A DNA stretch of 64,000 nt. Origin: Gammaproteobacteria bacterium. GTDB lineage: Bacteria > Pseudomonadota > Gammaproteobacteria > Enterobacterales > Permianibacteraceae. Each line of letters starts with the position of its first letter. The first letter of the stretch is position 1. Position numbers and translations under genes: made by a program. The notes beneath the pieces were generated by a model. It saw only the letters and a list, made by a program, of their open reading frames with translations, ran no database searches and had not been told where the DNA came from. Shown here one piece after another: positions 44,799-53,554 of the stretch. The DNA lies in the NCBI GenBank assembly GCA_016182845.1, contig JACPFT010000021.1, forward strand, positions 1 to 64,000, written 5' to 3'.

Positions 44799-46178
44799 TC
44801 AGGCGCTCATGAAGCCCAGATCCGCCGTGGCGAAGTTCGCCACATTGGGGAAGACCCGGGCCAATTCCTCCGTCTCCAGGCCGAACCAGCGAGCCAGGGT
44901 CGCGGCGTACTGGTCCACGGCGGTCGTGGGCAGGATGCGCCCGCCGCCCACGTCGTCGGTGCCTTCCAGCGCCAGGCTGGGCAGCCGGCCATAAACGTCT
45001 CCGCCCGCCACGGCCCCGCCCAGGAGTAGGTGATGGGAGCCCCAGCCGTGGTCCGTGCCGTCGCCGTTGCTGGTCAGGGTGCGGCCGAAGTCGGAGGCGG
45101 TGAATGCGGTGACGCTTTGGCTGATGCCCAGTTCCTCGGTGGCCGACAGGAAGGCCGCCAGGGCCTCGGCCAGCTGCTGGTAGAGGCCCGGCTGGTTCTG
45201 GTTCTGATCGTCGTGGGAATCGAAGCCGCCCAGGGTCACGAAGAACACCTGGCGCGACAGGCCGAAGTCCTCGCGGATGGACAGCATCCGGGCCACCATC
45301 CTGAGCTGATCGCCCAGGCGGTTGTTAGCCGGGAAGGCGGTGGCCAGCGGCGGCGCGCCGGCCAGGCTCTGGTTGATGCCGTCGGCCAGGGCATAGCTGC
45401 GCTGCTGGACCTCGGCGTAGGCCCGCTCGAACAGGCCGGCATTGCCGTCGAGGAGGCGCAGGAAGGCCGTGCGTCGGGACTGCTCGCGCTTGCCGCCCGT
45501 GGCCTTCAGGCCGGTGTAGGTGGCGGCGCCGCTGGAGCTCATGACATAGGGCATGCCCCCGGCGCCGACCTGGAAGGCATTGTTGCCGGCGATCGAGGTG
45601 TTCATGGACAGAAGACCCGACAGCTGCAGCTCGTCGGCGATGCGTCCGGCCCAGCCGGTACGCAGGTTGCTGACGCCGCGCAGGGTCTGCCACTGGCTCT
45701 GCTGGTCGTTGTGGGAGAAGAGCTGGGGCGGCAGGAGCACGGACTTGGCGAGGTATTGCTCCTTGGTCGTGGGCTGGATCAGGGGGCCCACATTGGCCAG
45801 GAAGGCCAGCTGCCCGGACTCGAAGCGCGGCTTCAGGCTGGCGAAAGCCGGGTGCAGGCCTAGGCTGCCTTCGATGGGCGTGCGCGGGGCTATGGGCAGC
45901 AGGCTGTCCCTGGCCACCGCCAGGTTCTGGCGCGCCGCCTGATAGACGGCGTATTCGGCCGGCGAGCTGGGCGCCAGCATATTGAAGGCGTCGTTGCCGC
46001 CGTAGAGGAAGACGCAGACCAGGGCCTTGTAGTCCGGAAAGCTCTTGGCCATCAGCGGCGCGTCCAGCCCGAAGGCGGAGGCGGGCAGGATGCCGCCGGA
46101 AAAGCTGGCGAAGCCGAGGGTGCCGGCGGAAGCCAGTGCCTGGCGCAGGAAGGCGCGGCGGGTGGTGGTGGTGCTCAT
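44799..46178 (-). CDS. DUF1501 protein with Tat signal
   Basis: 459 residues. Twin-arginine start (MSTTTTRRAFLRQALASAG). Motifs of the DUF1501 family, related to sulfatase/phosphatase-fold proteins: CVFLYGGNDAFNML, FSHNDQQSQW, TLGGFDSHDDQ, SDFGRTLTSNGDGTDHGWGS. GAGGAG precedes the ATG. It starts 10 bases after the DUF1800 gene, an arrangement repeated in many bacteria. Both would act outside the cytoplasm. Function is not established. Confidence 0.93.
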   Translation of the reverse strand: MSTTTTRRAFLRQALASAGTLGFASFSGGILPASAFGLDAPLMAKSFPDYKALVCVFLYGGNDAFNMLAPSSPAEYAVYQAARQNLAVARDSLLPIAPRTPIEGSLGLHPAFASLKPRFESGQLAFLANVGPLIQPTTKEQYLAKSVLLPPQLFSHNDQQSQWQTLRGVSNLRTGWAGRIADELQLSGLLSMNTSIAGNNAFQVGAGGMPYVMSSSGAATYTGLKATGGKREQSRRTAFLRLLDGNAGLFERAYAEVQQRSYALADGINQSLAGAPPLATAFPANNRLGDQLRMVARMLSIREDFGLSRQVFFVTLGGFDSHDDQNQNQPGLYQQLAEALAAFLSATEELGISQSVTAFTASDFGRTLTSNGDGTDHGWGSHHLLLGGAVAGGDVYGRLPSLALEGTDDVGGGRILPTTAVDQYAATLARWFGLETEELARVFPNVANFATADLGFMSA

Positions 46179-46188
46179 GGCGCGCTCC

Positions 46189-47769
46189 TCAATGCTGGAT
46201 GGCGTATTCGGGGGAAGTGACGATCAGGCTCAGAGCTTCGGTCACCCGCTCGTTGGGCTTGGTGGCCGGCACCGTCGCCAGATGCCGGGCCAGTTCGCTG
46301 CGCAGCAAGTCGGACATGCGCCCGGCCAGGAGCAGCTGGTTCAGGCGCTCGCTCAAGGCGGCGATGTCGCCGGCCAGGGCTCTCTCCCGGGCGATATCCA
46401 GGAGGATGTACTCGGGCTTGGGATTGCTCATGCCTTGGTAGCGCCACAGGGCCTGGGTCAAGAGGCGGTTGGTGGTCTGGGTGATGCTGGATTCGTTGAG
46501 GATCTGGAACTCCGGCGAGACCAGGCCGGCGGCGGCGATGTCGCCCGGCTGGACGTAGAAGGGACTGAAGAAGTTGAACACCGAATTGGCGCGCAGGGGC
46601 GATTGCAGGAACTCCGCGTCCGGGTCGTAGAGATAGCGGCCGTTGCCGGCCTGGGCATGGAAGGCGCGCCAGAGCTGGGACAGGCGCAATACCGGCTCCT
46701 TGAGCTTGACCGCGCCGTCCCGAGCCTCCGGATCCAGGAGGATGGCACGCACCACGGCGCCGAGGTCGCCGCGTACGCCCTGCCCATTGTCGTCGAAGAC
46801 CGCCGCCACCCGCGCCACATAGGCCGGCGAGGGGTTGCTGCTCGCCAGGCGCTGGATCAGCTGGCGGCTCACGAAGGGGCCTACATTGGCATGTTGGAAG
46901 ATGGAGTCCAGGGCGGCGGCCAGATCCTGCTCCGGCGTCTGACCGGCCGGGAGGACCTGGCCATCGAGCAGGGTCTTCTCGCCCGGCTCGTGGAAGGCGG
47001 GCCAGGCCTTCATGGGCAGCACGTAGTCGCGCTGGCGCGGAAAGCGGAAGCGTTCGGCGTTACCGAAGGTCCAGCCGGTGAAGACCCGGGCATAGCCCTC
47101 GATGACCGGCTGATCGTAGGTGGGCAGGCTCGCGCCCATGCCGTCCTTCTTGACCGTGCCGTCCGGGTCGAGCTGGACCAGGCCGATGGAGAAGAGCTGC
47201 ATCAGCTCGCGCGCGAAGTTCTCGTCGGGGCGGATGTTCTTCTCGGGTTGCGCCTTCTCGTTGCCCAGCATGGACAGGTACTCGCCCATGATCGGGCTGA
47301 GGGTCACCTGCTCCATCAGGCTCCGGTAATTGCCGAAAGCGTTGTCGGCCAGCAGATCGTAATAGCTGGCCAGGGCCGCCTCCTGCTTGGCCAGGCTGTC
47401 CTTGTCGGAGACCACGAAGAGCTCGGAGAGGGCGAAGGCCAGGCGCTGGCGCAGCTGATCCGGGGCCCGGAGGCTCAGATACCACCAGGCCTCGACCCGA
47501 TCCATCCGCGTGATCTCGCGGCCCAGGGCATCCAGGCGCGGCCGGTGGCGGCTGGCCGGCAAGGCCAGTTGGGCATCGAGCCAGCCGGCATAGCCCAGAG
47601 CCTGGACCTCGGCGATGCTGGCATCGTCGGCGCCGAAGCTGGCCTGGGTCAGGAAGCGCGCGGCCTCGGCGGGGGTGGGCGCCGGCTCGGCGGCATGGGC
47701 CGGAGCACCGGCGAACAGGAGAGCCGCCAGGGGCAAGCCGCGCAGGGATGGGGAGAGTCGGAAACGCAT
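46189..47769 (-). CDS. DUF1800 protein, exported
   Basis: 526 residues with a signal peptide (LPLAALLFAGAPAHA). Typical DUF1800 motifs: FLTQASFGADDASIAEVQAL, MEQVTLSPIMGEYLSMLGN, ENFARELMQLFSIGLVQLD, GYARVFTGWTF and FVSRQLIQRLA. Partner of the DUF1501 gene that follows. AGGAGG lies close to the ATG. No enzymatic role is known for certain. Confidence 0.93.
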   Translation of the reverse strand: MRFRLSPSLRGLPLAALLFAGAPAHAAEPAPTPAEAARFLTQASFGADDASIAEVQALGYAGWLDAQLALPASRHRPRLDALGREITRMDRVEAWWYLSLRAPDQLRQRLAFALSELFVVSDKDSLAKQEAALASYYDLLADNAFGNYRSLMEQVTLSPIMGEYLSMLGNEKAQPEKNIRPDENFARELMQLFSIGLVQLDPDGTVKKDGMGASLPTYDQPVIEGYARVFTGWTFGNAERFRFPRQRDYVLPMKAWPAFHEPGEKTLLDGQVLPAGQTPEQDLAAALDSIFQHANVGPFVSRQLIQRLASSNPSPAYVARVAAVFDDNGQGVRGDLGAVVRAILLDPEARDGAVKLKEPVLRLSQLWRAFHAQAGNGRYLYDPDAEFLQSPLRANSVFNFFSPFYVQPGDIAAAGLVSPEFQILNESSITQTTNRLLTQALWRYQGMSNPKPEYILLDIARERALAGDIAALSERLNQLLLAGRMSDLLRSELARHLATVPATKPNERVTEALSLIVTSPEYAIQH

Positions 47770-47841
47770 GATGCCTCCTGGTGCCGGAAGGAATGACCGG
47801 AACGGCCCCGCCGCAGCGGGATATACAGGAGGCTTAACGCC

Positions 47842-48471
47842 TTACAGGCCGGAACGGATGACAGGCCAGGCGCCGAAAAATCCGAAGCCGGCGATGGCCA
47901 GGCCGGAGGCCAGGTTCAGGCGGCGCAGGATGGCCGGCTTGTGCAACCAGGGGGAAAGGGCGGCGGCGAACAGAGCCATGAGGGCGGCGACGGTGAAGGA
48001 ACCGGCGCCGATGGCGGCCGCCAGGACCGGTGCCTCCCACCAGGCGCCCGAGAGGCGCAGCTGGCCGGTGAAGCCCAGGAAGGCGATGGTGGTGAGCGGA
48101 TTGACGATGGTGAGCAGGAAGGTGCCTAGCACGCCGCTGCCGCCGGGCCGCCCGCCATTTTTCGCTTCATGAGGCTCGTGGCCGGGTATGATCCGGACGG
48201 CGCCGTGCACCATCCACAGGCCGAACAGGGCCAGGACCAGGGAGGAAAACAGCTGGAAGCCGGTCTCGTGGGCGGCCAGGAAGCGTACCGCCGTCTGGCC
48301 CAGCAGCAGGGCCGCGATACCGTAGCTGAAATCGGCCAGGGCCGCGCCCAAGGCGGACTTGAGCCCCGCCGCAGCGCCGAAGCGCAGGCCGTTGCTGAGG
48401 ATCAGCAGGGCGATGGGGCCGATGGCCAGGGCGATCGTGAGGCCGAAGACATAGGCTTTTAGGGCATTCAT
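47842..48471 (-). CDS. LysE-family amino-acid exporter
   Basis: 209 residues, six hydrophobic segments. N-terminal LTIALAIGPIALLILSNGLR, GAALADFSYGIAALL and TIVNPLTTIAFLGFTGQL fit the LysE/RhtB exporter fold (conserved PxxL and NP elements). Start ATG at 48471 has only a weak ribosome site. It lies 72 bases upstream of the DUF1800 gene on the same strand; a link between them is not evident. Substrate unknown. Confidence 0.88.
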   Translation of the reverse strand: MNALKAYVFGLTIALAIGPIALLILSNGLRFGAAAGLKSALGAALADFSYGIAALLLGQTAVRFLAAHETGFQLFSSLVLALFGLWMVHGAVRIIPGHEPHEAKNGGRPGGSGVLGTFLLTIVNPLTTIAFLGFTGQLRLSGAWWEAPVLAAAIGAGSFTVAALMALFAAALSPWLHKPAILRRLNLASGLAIAGFGFFGAWPVIRSGL

Positions 48472-48535
48472 GGCGCGCTTGCGAGACTGGAGGATGCGCT
48501 AGAATAGCCGCCCTTCCACCCAATGGGCAGCGGCC

Positions 48536-49552
48536 ATGAGCATCCACCACTTCCTGATCCACGCCCTCGGCCGCAAGCCCGGCGCCGAGACCTTCAGCGC
48601 CCGCCCCTGCCCCAAGCCGCGCGCGGCCGGCGCCCTGGAGGCCGCTTGGCTGGAGGCCCTGAACAAGTCCTATGGCGACAAGACCGACAAGCGTTTCGGC
48701 TTCCTGGCCGATGCCGACAAGCCGGACAGTTTCGCGGGCCGGTTGAAGGCGGCCGTGGCGGAAGGTGGAGCCACCCTGTCCGGTGAAAAGTTCGCCGGCT
48801 TCAGCGCCAAGCTCGTCGAGGATCTGGCGGCCGGCCTGAACGACGCCAAGCTGTCCTTCAGCGCCAATGTGCTTTTCGCCCATTACGCCCAGGGCATGAC
48901 CGAGTACCTGAGCATCGCCGTGGTCTCCGAGTCTCCCGGCTTCGCCGTGGACGAGGCCCTGTGCCTGGAGGAGATCCAGCACCTGGACTTCGGCCGCACC
49001 CACTTCGCCCTGCGCCTCAATCTCAGCGAATGGCTGCGCAATGCCAGCGCCACGAAATACCTGTCCTGCGTGTCCGGGCGCGGCAACGCCCGGGTCGGCG
49101 AGGTCTTGTTGGAGCTCATGGGTTTCGAGGAATCGGCGCGCAGCGTCGAGGAAACCGCCCAGCTGGTGCGCGCCTTCGAGGCCTATTGCGAGGCCCAGGA
49201 CGACAGCGGCGAGGCCACGGCCCTGAAGCAGAAGGCCTATGACTATTGCAGCGAACAGCTGAAGAGCGGCACGCCCGTCGCCCTGGGGGATCTCTCCGCC
49301 TATCTGGATGCCGAGCGGCCCGACGCCTTCGTCAAGTTCGCCCGCGACAGCGAATACCAGCTGCCCGAGGAAATGCCCTTGGAAAAGAAGGGCTTGCGTA
49401 AACTGGTCAAGTTCAGCGCCCAGACCAGCGAGCTGTCCATCACCTTCTCGGCCTCCCTGTTCGGCAATAGCATCACCTACGACGCCGCCAGCGACACCCT
49501 GATGATCACCAATTTGCCGCCGGCCCTGCGCAGCCAGCTGCTCAAGGGCTGA
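48536..49552 (+). CDS. yejK: Nucleoid-associated protein, NdpA/YejK family
   Basis: 338 residues (E. coli YejK 335). VLFAHYAQGMTEYLSIAVV, LDFGRTHFALRLNLSEWL and KYLSCVSGRGNARVGEVLLE are typical of the NdpA family, abundant cytoplasmic proteins associated with the chromosome. The ATG at 48536 has no strong ribosome site; TAGAAT at 48500-48505 may be its -10. It ends 4 bases from the convergent diguanylate cyclase gene. Confidence 0.88.
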   Translation: MSIHHFLIHALGRKPGAETFSARPCPKPRAAGALEAAWLEALNKSYGDKTDKRFGFLADADKPDSFAGRLKAAVAEGGATLSGEKFAGFSAKLVEDLAAGLNDAKLSFSANVLFAHYAQGMTEYLSIAVVSESPGFAVDEALCLEEIQHLDFGRTHFALRLNLSEWLRNASATKYLSCVSGRGNARVGEVLLELMGFEESARSVEETAQLVRAFEAYCEAQDDSGEATALKQKAYDYCSEQLKSGTPVALGDLSAYLDAERPDAFVKFARDSEYQLPEEMPLEKKGLRKLVKFSAQTSELSITFSASLFGNSITYDAASDTLMITNLPPALRSQLLKG

Positions 49553-49556
49553 GAGC

Positions 49557-50936
49557 CTAGTAGGCCGCGTCGGCCGCGACGACCCGATCGCGCCCGGAGA
49601 CCTTGGCCTGGTACAAGGCCCGGTCGGCCAGGGCGACCAGGCGGACCGGCGTGCAATCCGGGCCGGGAAGCAGGGCCGCCACGCCCAGGCTGAGGGTGAC
49701 TTGGGGCGCCGACGGCGAGCCGGCGTGTTCGATCCCCAGTTCGCGCACCGCGTCGCACATGGCCTGCGCCACTTTCAGGGCGCCGGCGCCATCGGTATCG
49801 CCCAGGACGACGACGAACTCTTCCCCGCCGTAGCGCGCCACCCAGTCGTGGGGCCGGGCCGCCTGTTGGCGCAGGGCGGCGGCGACCCGGCGCAGGCAGT
49901 CGTCGCCGGCCTGATGCCCGTAGTGATCGTTATAGGCCTTGAAGTGATCGATGTCGGCCATCAGCACGGCCAGGGCCCGCTTGTGGCGGCAGCCCTGGCG
50001 CCATTCCCGGTCTAGGGCCTCCTCGAAGCCCCAACGATTCAGGAGCTCGGTGAGCGGATCCAGGGAATTCAGGCGCTTGAGCTCGTCGTTGGCGCAGCGC
50101 AAGGCGCCCTGGGTCTTCTGCAGCTCGGTGACCTTGAAGGCCAGGCGCTTGTTGAGCCGGGTCATCTCCCGGCCCAGCTCCTCGTCGCGGGCCGCGGAAA
50201 GGCGCAGACGCCAAAACACCAGGGCCAGCAAGCCGGTTAGCACGCCCAGGATGGCGAACAGCAGGACGAAGGTCGGCGCCAGGGAACGCCAACGGCCCCC
50301 GCCCAGGACGTCGAGGGACTGGTCCACCTCGAGAATGCCGCGCACGTCCCCCAGCTTCCAGCCGCGCCGGGGCGAGTCCGGATGGCTATTGTGGCAGTCC
50401 ACGCAGGCGGCGCGCATCCGATCGGCCGTGGCATAACGCAAGACCAGCCGCCCGTTCCGCGTCTCGATCCGGTGAAAGCTCTTGTCCGGCGCCGCTTGCA
50501 GGGCCGCCCAGGCCTCGCGCGCGAACTCGTCGCGCAGCCCGCCCGTGTCCTTCCGCCAAGGGAAGGGATAGGGGCTGTACAAGAGCGTCGAGGCGCCCGC
50601 GCCCCGCTCGCCCAGGCGATTGCCGATCAACATGCTCAAGGTGGCGGGCAGGGGGATGCTGCCCGGCTTGTGCACATAGTCATGGGTGACCGTCATGCCA
50701 TGGCGGCGGGCGGACTCCACCACCTCGGAAGCATAGAGGCTGCGAAACTCGGACAAAGCGGTGGTGATGAGTTCCGCGTTCTTGAGCGCCGAGGCCTGCA
50801 ACTGCTGATTGGAGAGCTGGGTCAGGTGCAGCAGCATGCCACTCATGCCCAGCAGGAACACCAGGCTCAGGGCCGCCACCGGGTGTGCCTGGAGCTTGTC
50901 GAGCAGCGCATTCAGAATCGCGGACAGTCGGCGCAT
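49557..50936 (-). CDS. Membrane diguanylate cyclase with a heme-type (Tll0287/DUF3365-like) sensor
   Basis: 459 residues. TM1 at about 20-42, a periplasmic domain of about 170 residues with the heme-c attachment motif CVDCH (near residue 178), TM2 at about 220-245 (TFVLLFAILGVLTGLLALVF), a short coiled coil and a GGDEF domain: DPLTELLNRWGFEEALD, DIDHFKAYNDHYGHQ and active site GGEEF. An RxxD inhibitory site (RPHD) lies five residues before GGEEF. It makes cyclic-di-GMP, probably in response to redox or a gas ligand sensed by the periplasmic heme. Stand-alone gene. Confidence 0.92.
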   Translation of the reverse strand: MRRLSAILNALLDKLQAHPVAALSLVFLLGMSGMLLHLTQLSNQQLQASALKNAELITTALSEFRSLYASEVVESARRHGMTVTHDYVHKPGSIPLPATLSMLIGNRLGERGAGASTLLYSPYPFPWRKDTGGLRDEFAREAWAALQAAPDKSFHRIETRNGRLVLRYATADRMRAACVDCHNSHPDSPRRGWKLGDVRGILEVDQSLDVLGGGRWRSLAPTFVLLFAILGVLTGLLALVFWRLRLSAARDEELGREMTRLNKRLAFKVTELQKTQGALRCANDELKRLNSLDPLTELLNRWGFEEALDREWRQGCRHKRALAVLMADIDHFKAYNDHYGHQAGDDCLRRVAAALRQQAARPHDWVARYGGEEFVVVLGDTDGAGALKVAQAMCDAVRELGIEHAGSPSAPQVTLSLGVAALLPGPDCTPVRLVALADRALYQAKVSGRDRVVAADAAY

Positions 50937-51019
50937 TCTTATTTTTACCTGGACCCTTATGCTTGCCTGGAACGGTTTCTTGCCGGGAAGGAGGGCCGGT
51001 CCCGCCCCATCGCGTCGCG

Positions 51020-51934
51020 CTAAAGCCAGCGGATCGCCGCCTGGCCGCTGTGCTTGACGGCGTACATGGCCTGGTCGGCGGCGCGCATGGTTGCGTCCAG
51101 GCTACCGCCCACGGTCTTGAACAACACCCCTCCCAGGGTGACCGCGAGGCGGAAGCCCTCGCCCGGGAGGCCCTCGCGCAGGGCCTCCACGCCCTGGCGG
51201 ATCTGGCCGCAGATGCGCTCCGCCGCCTCGGCCGTGCAATCCAGCAACAAGATCACGAACTCGTCGCCGCCCAGGCGCACGGGCACGTCACTGCCGCGCA
51301 CGGCGCCCTTGAGCAGGGCGCCGATGCCGCGCAGGAGCTCGTCACCCTGGGCGTGCCCCAGGCGATCGTTGACCTCCTTGAAGTAATCGAGGTCGATGAC
51401 CACCAGGCCGTGGCACAGCCCCTCCGTGGGCGGGCGGAAGACCAGCTCCTGGAAGCGCTGTTCCAGGTAACGGCGGTTGGGAAGCTCGGTCAGGGCGTCG
51501 TGACAGGCCTGCCAGTTCAGGCTGGCCGCCTGCTGGCGCAGGAGCTTCTCCTTCTCGGCCAGCAGGGTGATGTCGATCAGCTCCAGGACGCAAAAACGCT
51601 GCCCGTCGTCGCTGAGGAAGGGATGCACGGCCACCGACACGGTGAGCGCCTGCCCGGAGATCGGGTCGGTCAGCGGCAAGGGCGAGCCGTTCAGGCTGGC
51701 CGACAACCGGCTGGACATGCCCGACTCGATGGCCTCGGCTATGGCGCGCGCCAGGCGCGACTGACGCGCCTCGGCCGGCAGCAGATCGAACAGGCAGCAG
51801 CCCAAGAGCGGATCGCGGGGCGGCAGGCGCACCGCCAGCCAGGGATTGGCGTAGACCAGGGTGTGGCGGGAGTCGAGCAGGCACAGGCCGGTCGACAAGA
51901 CCCCCAGGAGGCGGAACAAGCCGGACGAGATCAT
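51020..51934 (-). CDS. PAS-GGDEF diguanylate cyclase
   Basis: 304 residues from the ATG at 51934, five bases after the CheC-like stop. PAS-like region 1-130 (LFRLLGVLSTGLCLLDSRHT), then GGDEF: HDALTELPNRRYLEQRFQEL, DLDYFKEVNDRLGHAQ, active site GGDEF and an inhibitory RGSD five residues ahead. Soluble. Third gene of a CheY-CheC-GGDEF operon, so cyclic-di-GMP output is probably tied to that phospho-switch. Confidence 0.9.
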   Translation of the reverse strand: MISSGLFRLLGVLSTGLCLLDSRHTLVYANPWLAVRLPPRDPLLGCCLFDLLPAEARQSRLARAIAEAIESGMSSRLSASLNGSPLPLTDPISGQALTVSVAVHPFLSDDGQRFCVLELIDITLLAEKEKLLRQQAASLNWQACHDALTELPNRRYLEQRFQELVFRPPTEGLCHGLVVIDLDYFKEVNDRLGHAQGDELLRGIGALLKGAVRGSDVPVRLGGDEFVILLLDCTAEAAERICGQIRQGVEALREGLPGEGFRLAVTLGGVLFKTVGGSLDATMRAADQAMYAVKHSGQAAIRWL

Positions 51935-51939
51935 GGGCC

Positions 51940-52551
51940 CTATCCGCCCAATCCGAAACGCTCGCGCAGGCGGACCGCGAAGTGCTCGAACTCCTGCATG
52001 TCCATGGCGAAGCTGAGGAAGCCCTGGATATTGGTGTCGGCGGCGCGGAAGGAGACATGGACCAGGAGCAGGTTGGCGCCGGCCGCCATGCCCGCGAACA
52101 GGAGCTCGGCCGCCCCCTGGCGGTATTCCGGCAGGCCGCTGCAGACTTCCAGCCCCAGGAAATTGGAGATGCTGCCGAAGCAGGCATTGAGGATGATGTT
52201 GCCCACCTCCACCAGGACCTCGCGCTCCAGTTCGGTCAGGCACATCGTGGGCAGGTCGGTGTCCAGCATGGCCCGCACCAGGGCCAGGCTGTCGTCCTGG
52301 GGAAAGAGCATGAAGCCGGTGCCATTGAGCTGACCGTCGAAGGTCTGGCTGACCGCGCAGACCAGGCCGCCGCCCGCCGAGGCCAGATAGGCGGCAGCCT
52401 CCTCGCGGGTCACCAGCTTCACCTCGGGCACGGTGAGCAGAATTTCCTGGTGCAGCATCTCGCTCAAGGACGCGGCGGCGCGTCCCACGCCCAGGTTGAG
52501 CACTTCGCTCAGGGCATCGCGGGTCAGTTCGTCCAGCTCATGGGCGCTCAT
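51940..52551 (-). CDS. CheC-like phosphatase
   Basis: 203 residues. Two CheC-type active-site helices: LSEVLNLGVGRAAASLSEML near the N-terminus and ELEREVLVEVGNIILNACFG in the middle (Glu and Asn in the ExxxN pattern). CheC proteins dephosphorylate CheY-like receivers. The gene overlaps the response-regulator gene by 14 bases, making that protein the likely partner. Confidence 0.88.
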   Translation of the reverse strand: MSAHELDELTRDALSEVLNLGVGRAAASLSEMLHQEILLTVPEVKLVTREEAAAYLASAGGGLVCAVSQTFDGQLNGTGFMLFPQDDSLALVRAMLDTDLPTMCLTELEREVLVEVGNIILNACFGSISNFLGLEVCSGLPEYRQGAAELLFAGMAAGANLLLVHVSFRAADTNIQGFLSFAMDMQEFEHFAVRLRERFGLGG

Positions 52552-52906
52552 GGGCGCACTCGCTGAGGAAGGCCAGGATTTTCGCCTCGTCGATGGGCTT
52601 GTTGATGAAATACAGGCCCAGCTCGCCGGCGCGCTGGCGGATGCTGTCCTGGACGTTGGCGGTGATCAGGGCGATGGCGGCGTCGGGATTGCTGCGACGC
52701 AAGCGCTCGGCGGCGGTCATGCCATCCATGAGCGGCATGTTCATGTCCAGGGTAATCACCGCGAAGCCGCCGGCCTCGCCGGCCTGGACCGCTTCCTCGC
52801 CGTTCTTGCACTCCACTTGTACCCAGTCGGGGCGGTGGGCGCTGACTATGGCCTTCAGCATCATGCGGATGAGCAGGCTATCGTCGGCTATCAGGATTTT
52901 TGGCAA
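52538..52906 (-). CDS. Single-domain CheY-like response regulator
   Basis: 122 residues, receiver only: IADDS with acidic pair, phospho-acceptor Asp in VITLDMNMPLMDG and Lys in FINKPIDEAK. The start is TTG at 52906, supported by AAGGAG six bases upstream and by the canonical MPKILIADDS N-terminus. First gene of the CheY-CheC-GGDEF operon. No kinase is in the window. The 180 bases between this start and the next gene (53085) hold nothing recognisable. Confidence 0.92.
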   Translation of the reverse strand: MPKILIADDSLLIRMMLKAIVSAHRPDWVQVECKNGEEAVQAGEAGGFAVITLDMNMPLMDGMTAAERLRRSNPDAAIALITANVQDSIRQRAGELGLYFINKPIDEAKILAFLSECAHERP

Positions 52907-53085
52907 GAGATGCTCCTTCGCAGCGGTGTGTGACGGGGTGCTCGGTCACGGGCTCCGGGCTCAAGGTCGCGGGCCGGTCCCCGTCGTCGCTAGGGGCCGA
53001 CGGAGCCTTGGGGGTTTTCGCGACGCGAGCCGACCCCGCCGGAAACGCCGGCCTGTTTCGCGCTAGCCCTGTGCGCCGACTGGGA

Positions 53086-53358
53086 TCAGTACGAGCGGCG
53101 GACGCTCATGCTGGCCTGGCCGTCGAGCAACTGGGAATACACCCTGTCCTTCAGGTAGGCGCGCTTCTTCTTCAGGTCCTCGAAATAGAAGTCCGAGGTC
53201 GGAACGTCCCGTTCCTCCAGGACGTGGATCTCGGCGTCTAGGCTGTGATATTCGCCGGCCATGCGCGCGAACCCGCTGTCGCTGGCCACCAGCTCGCGGA
53301 TGCGGTTCTCGTATTCCGGGAATTCACTGTAAAGACTGTGATCGGGGATGGTGTTCAT
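53086..53358 (-). CDS. YdcH-like DUF465 protein
   Basis: 90 residues from the ATG at 53358 (GGAGG eight bases upstream). RMAGEYHSLDAEIHVLEER then EDLKKKRAYLKDRVYSQL is the DUF465 helical hairpin, small cytoplasmic proteins of unknown role. Monocistronic by spacing. Confidence 0.88.
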   Translation of the reverse strand: MNTIPDHSLYSEFPEYENRIRELVASDSGFARMAGEYHSLDAEIHVLEERDVPTSDFYFEDLKKKRAYLKDRVYSQLLDGQASMSVRRSY

Positions 53359-53464
53359 GGGCCTGACCTCCATTGCGGGGACAAAGCGCCGTTCCTGCCC
53401 ACCGGGGCAATCGGCGCTCCCTTTCAAAGCATAGGTCAGGGAACGAAGCTGGCAAGGACGAGGC

Positions 53465-53554
53465 GTAGGGCGGGTTAGCGTAGCGTAACCCGCCATCTTC
53501 GCGGACGCGAACAGAGGGGATGGCGGGTTACGGCCTTCGGCCTAAGCCGCCCTA
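53465..53554. repeat. GTAGGGCGG palindromic repeat, copy 1
   Basis: GGCGGGTTA (53469-53477) and TAACCCGCC (53486-53494) form a perfect 9-bp hairpin; a second, less perfect hairpin lies at 53522-53550. The outer ends GTAGGGCGGG and CCGCCCTA are complementary. The right end supplies the TAG stop codon of the minus-strand methylase gene. Confidence 0.75.
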
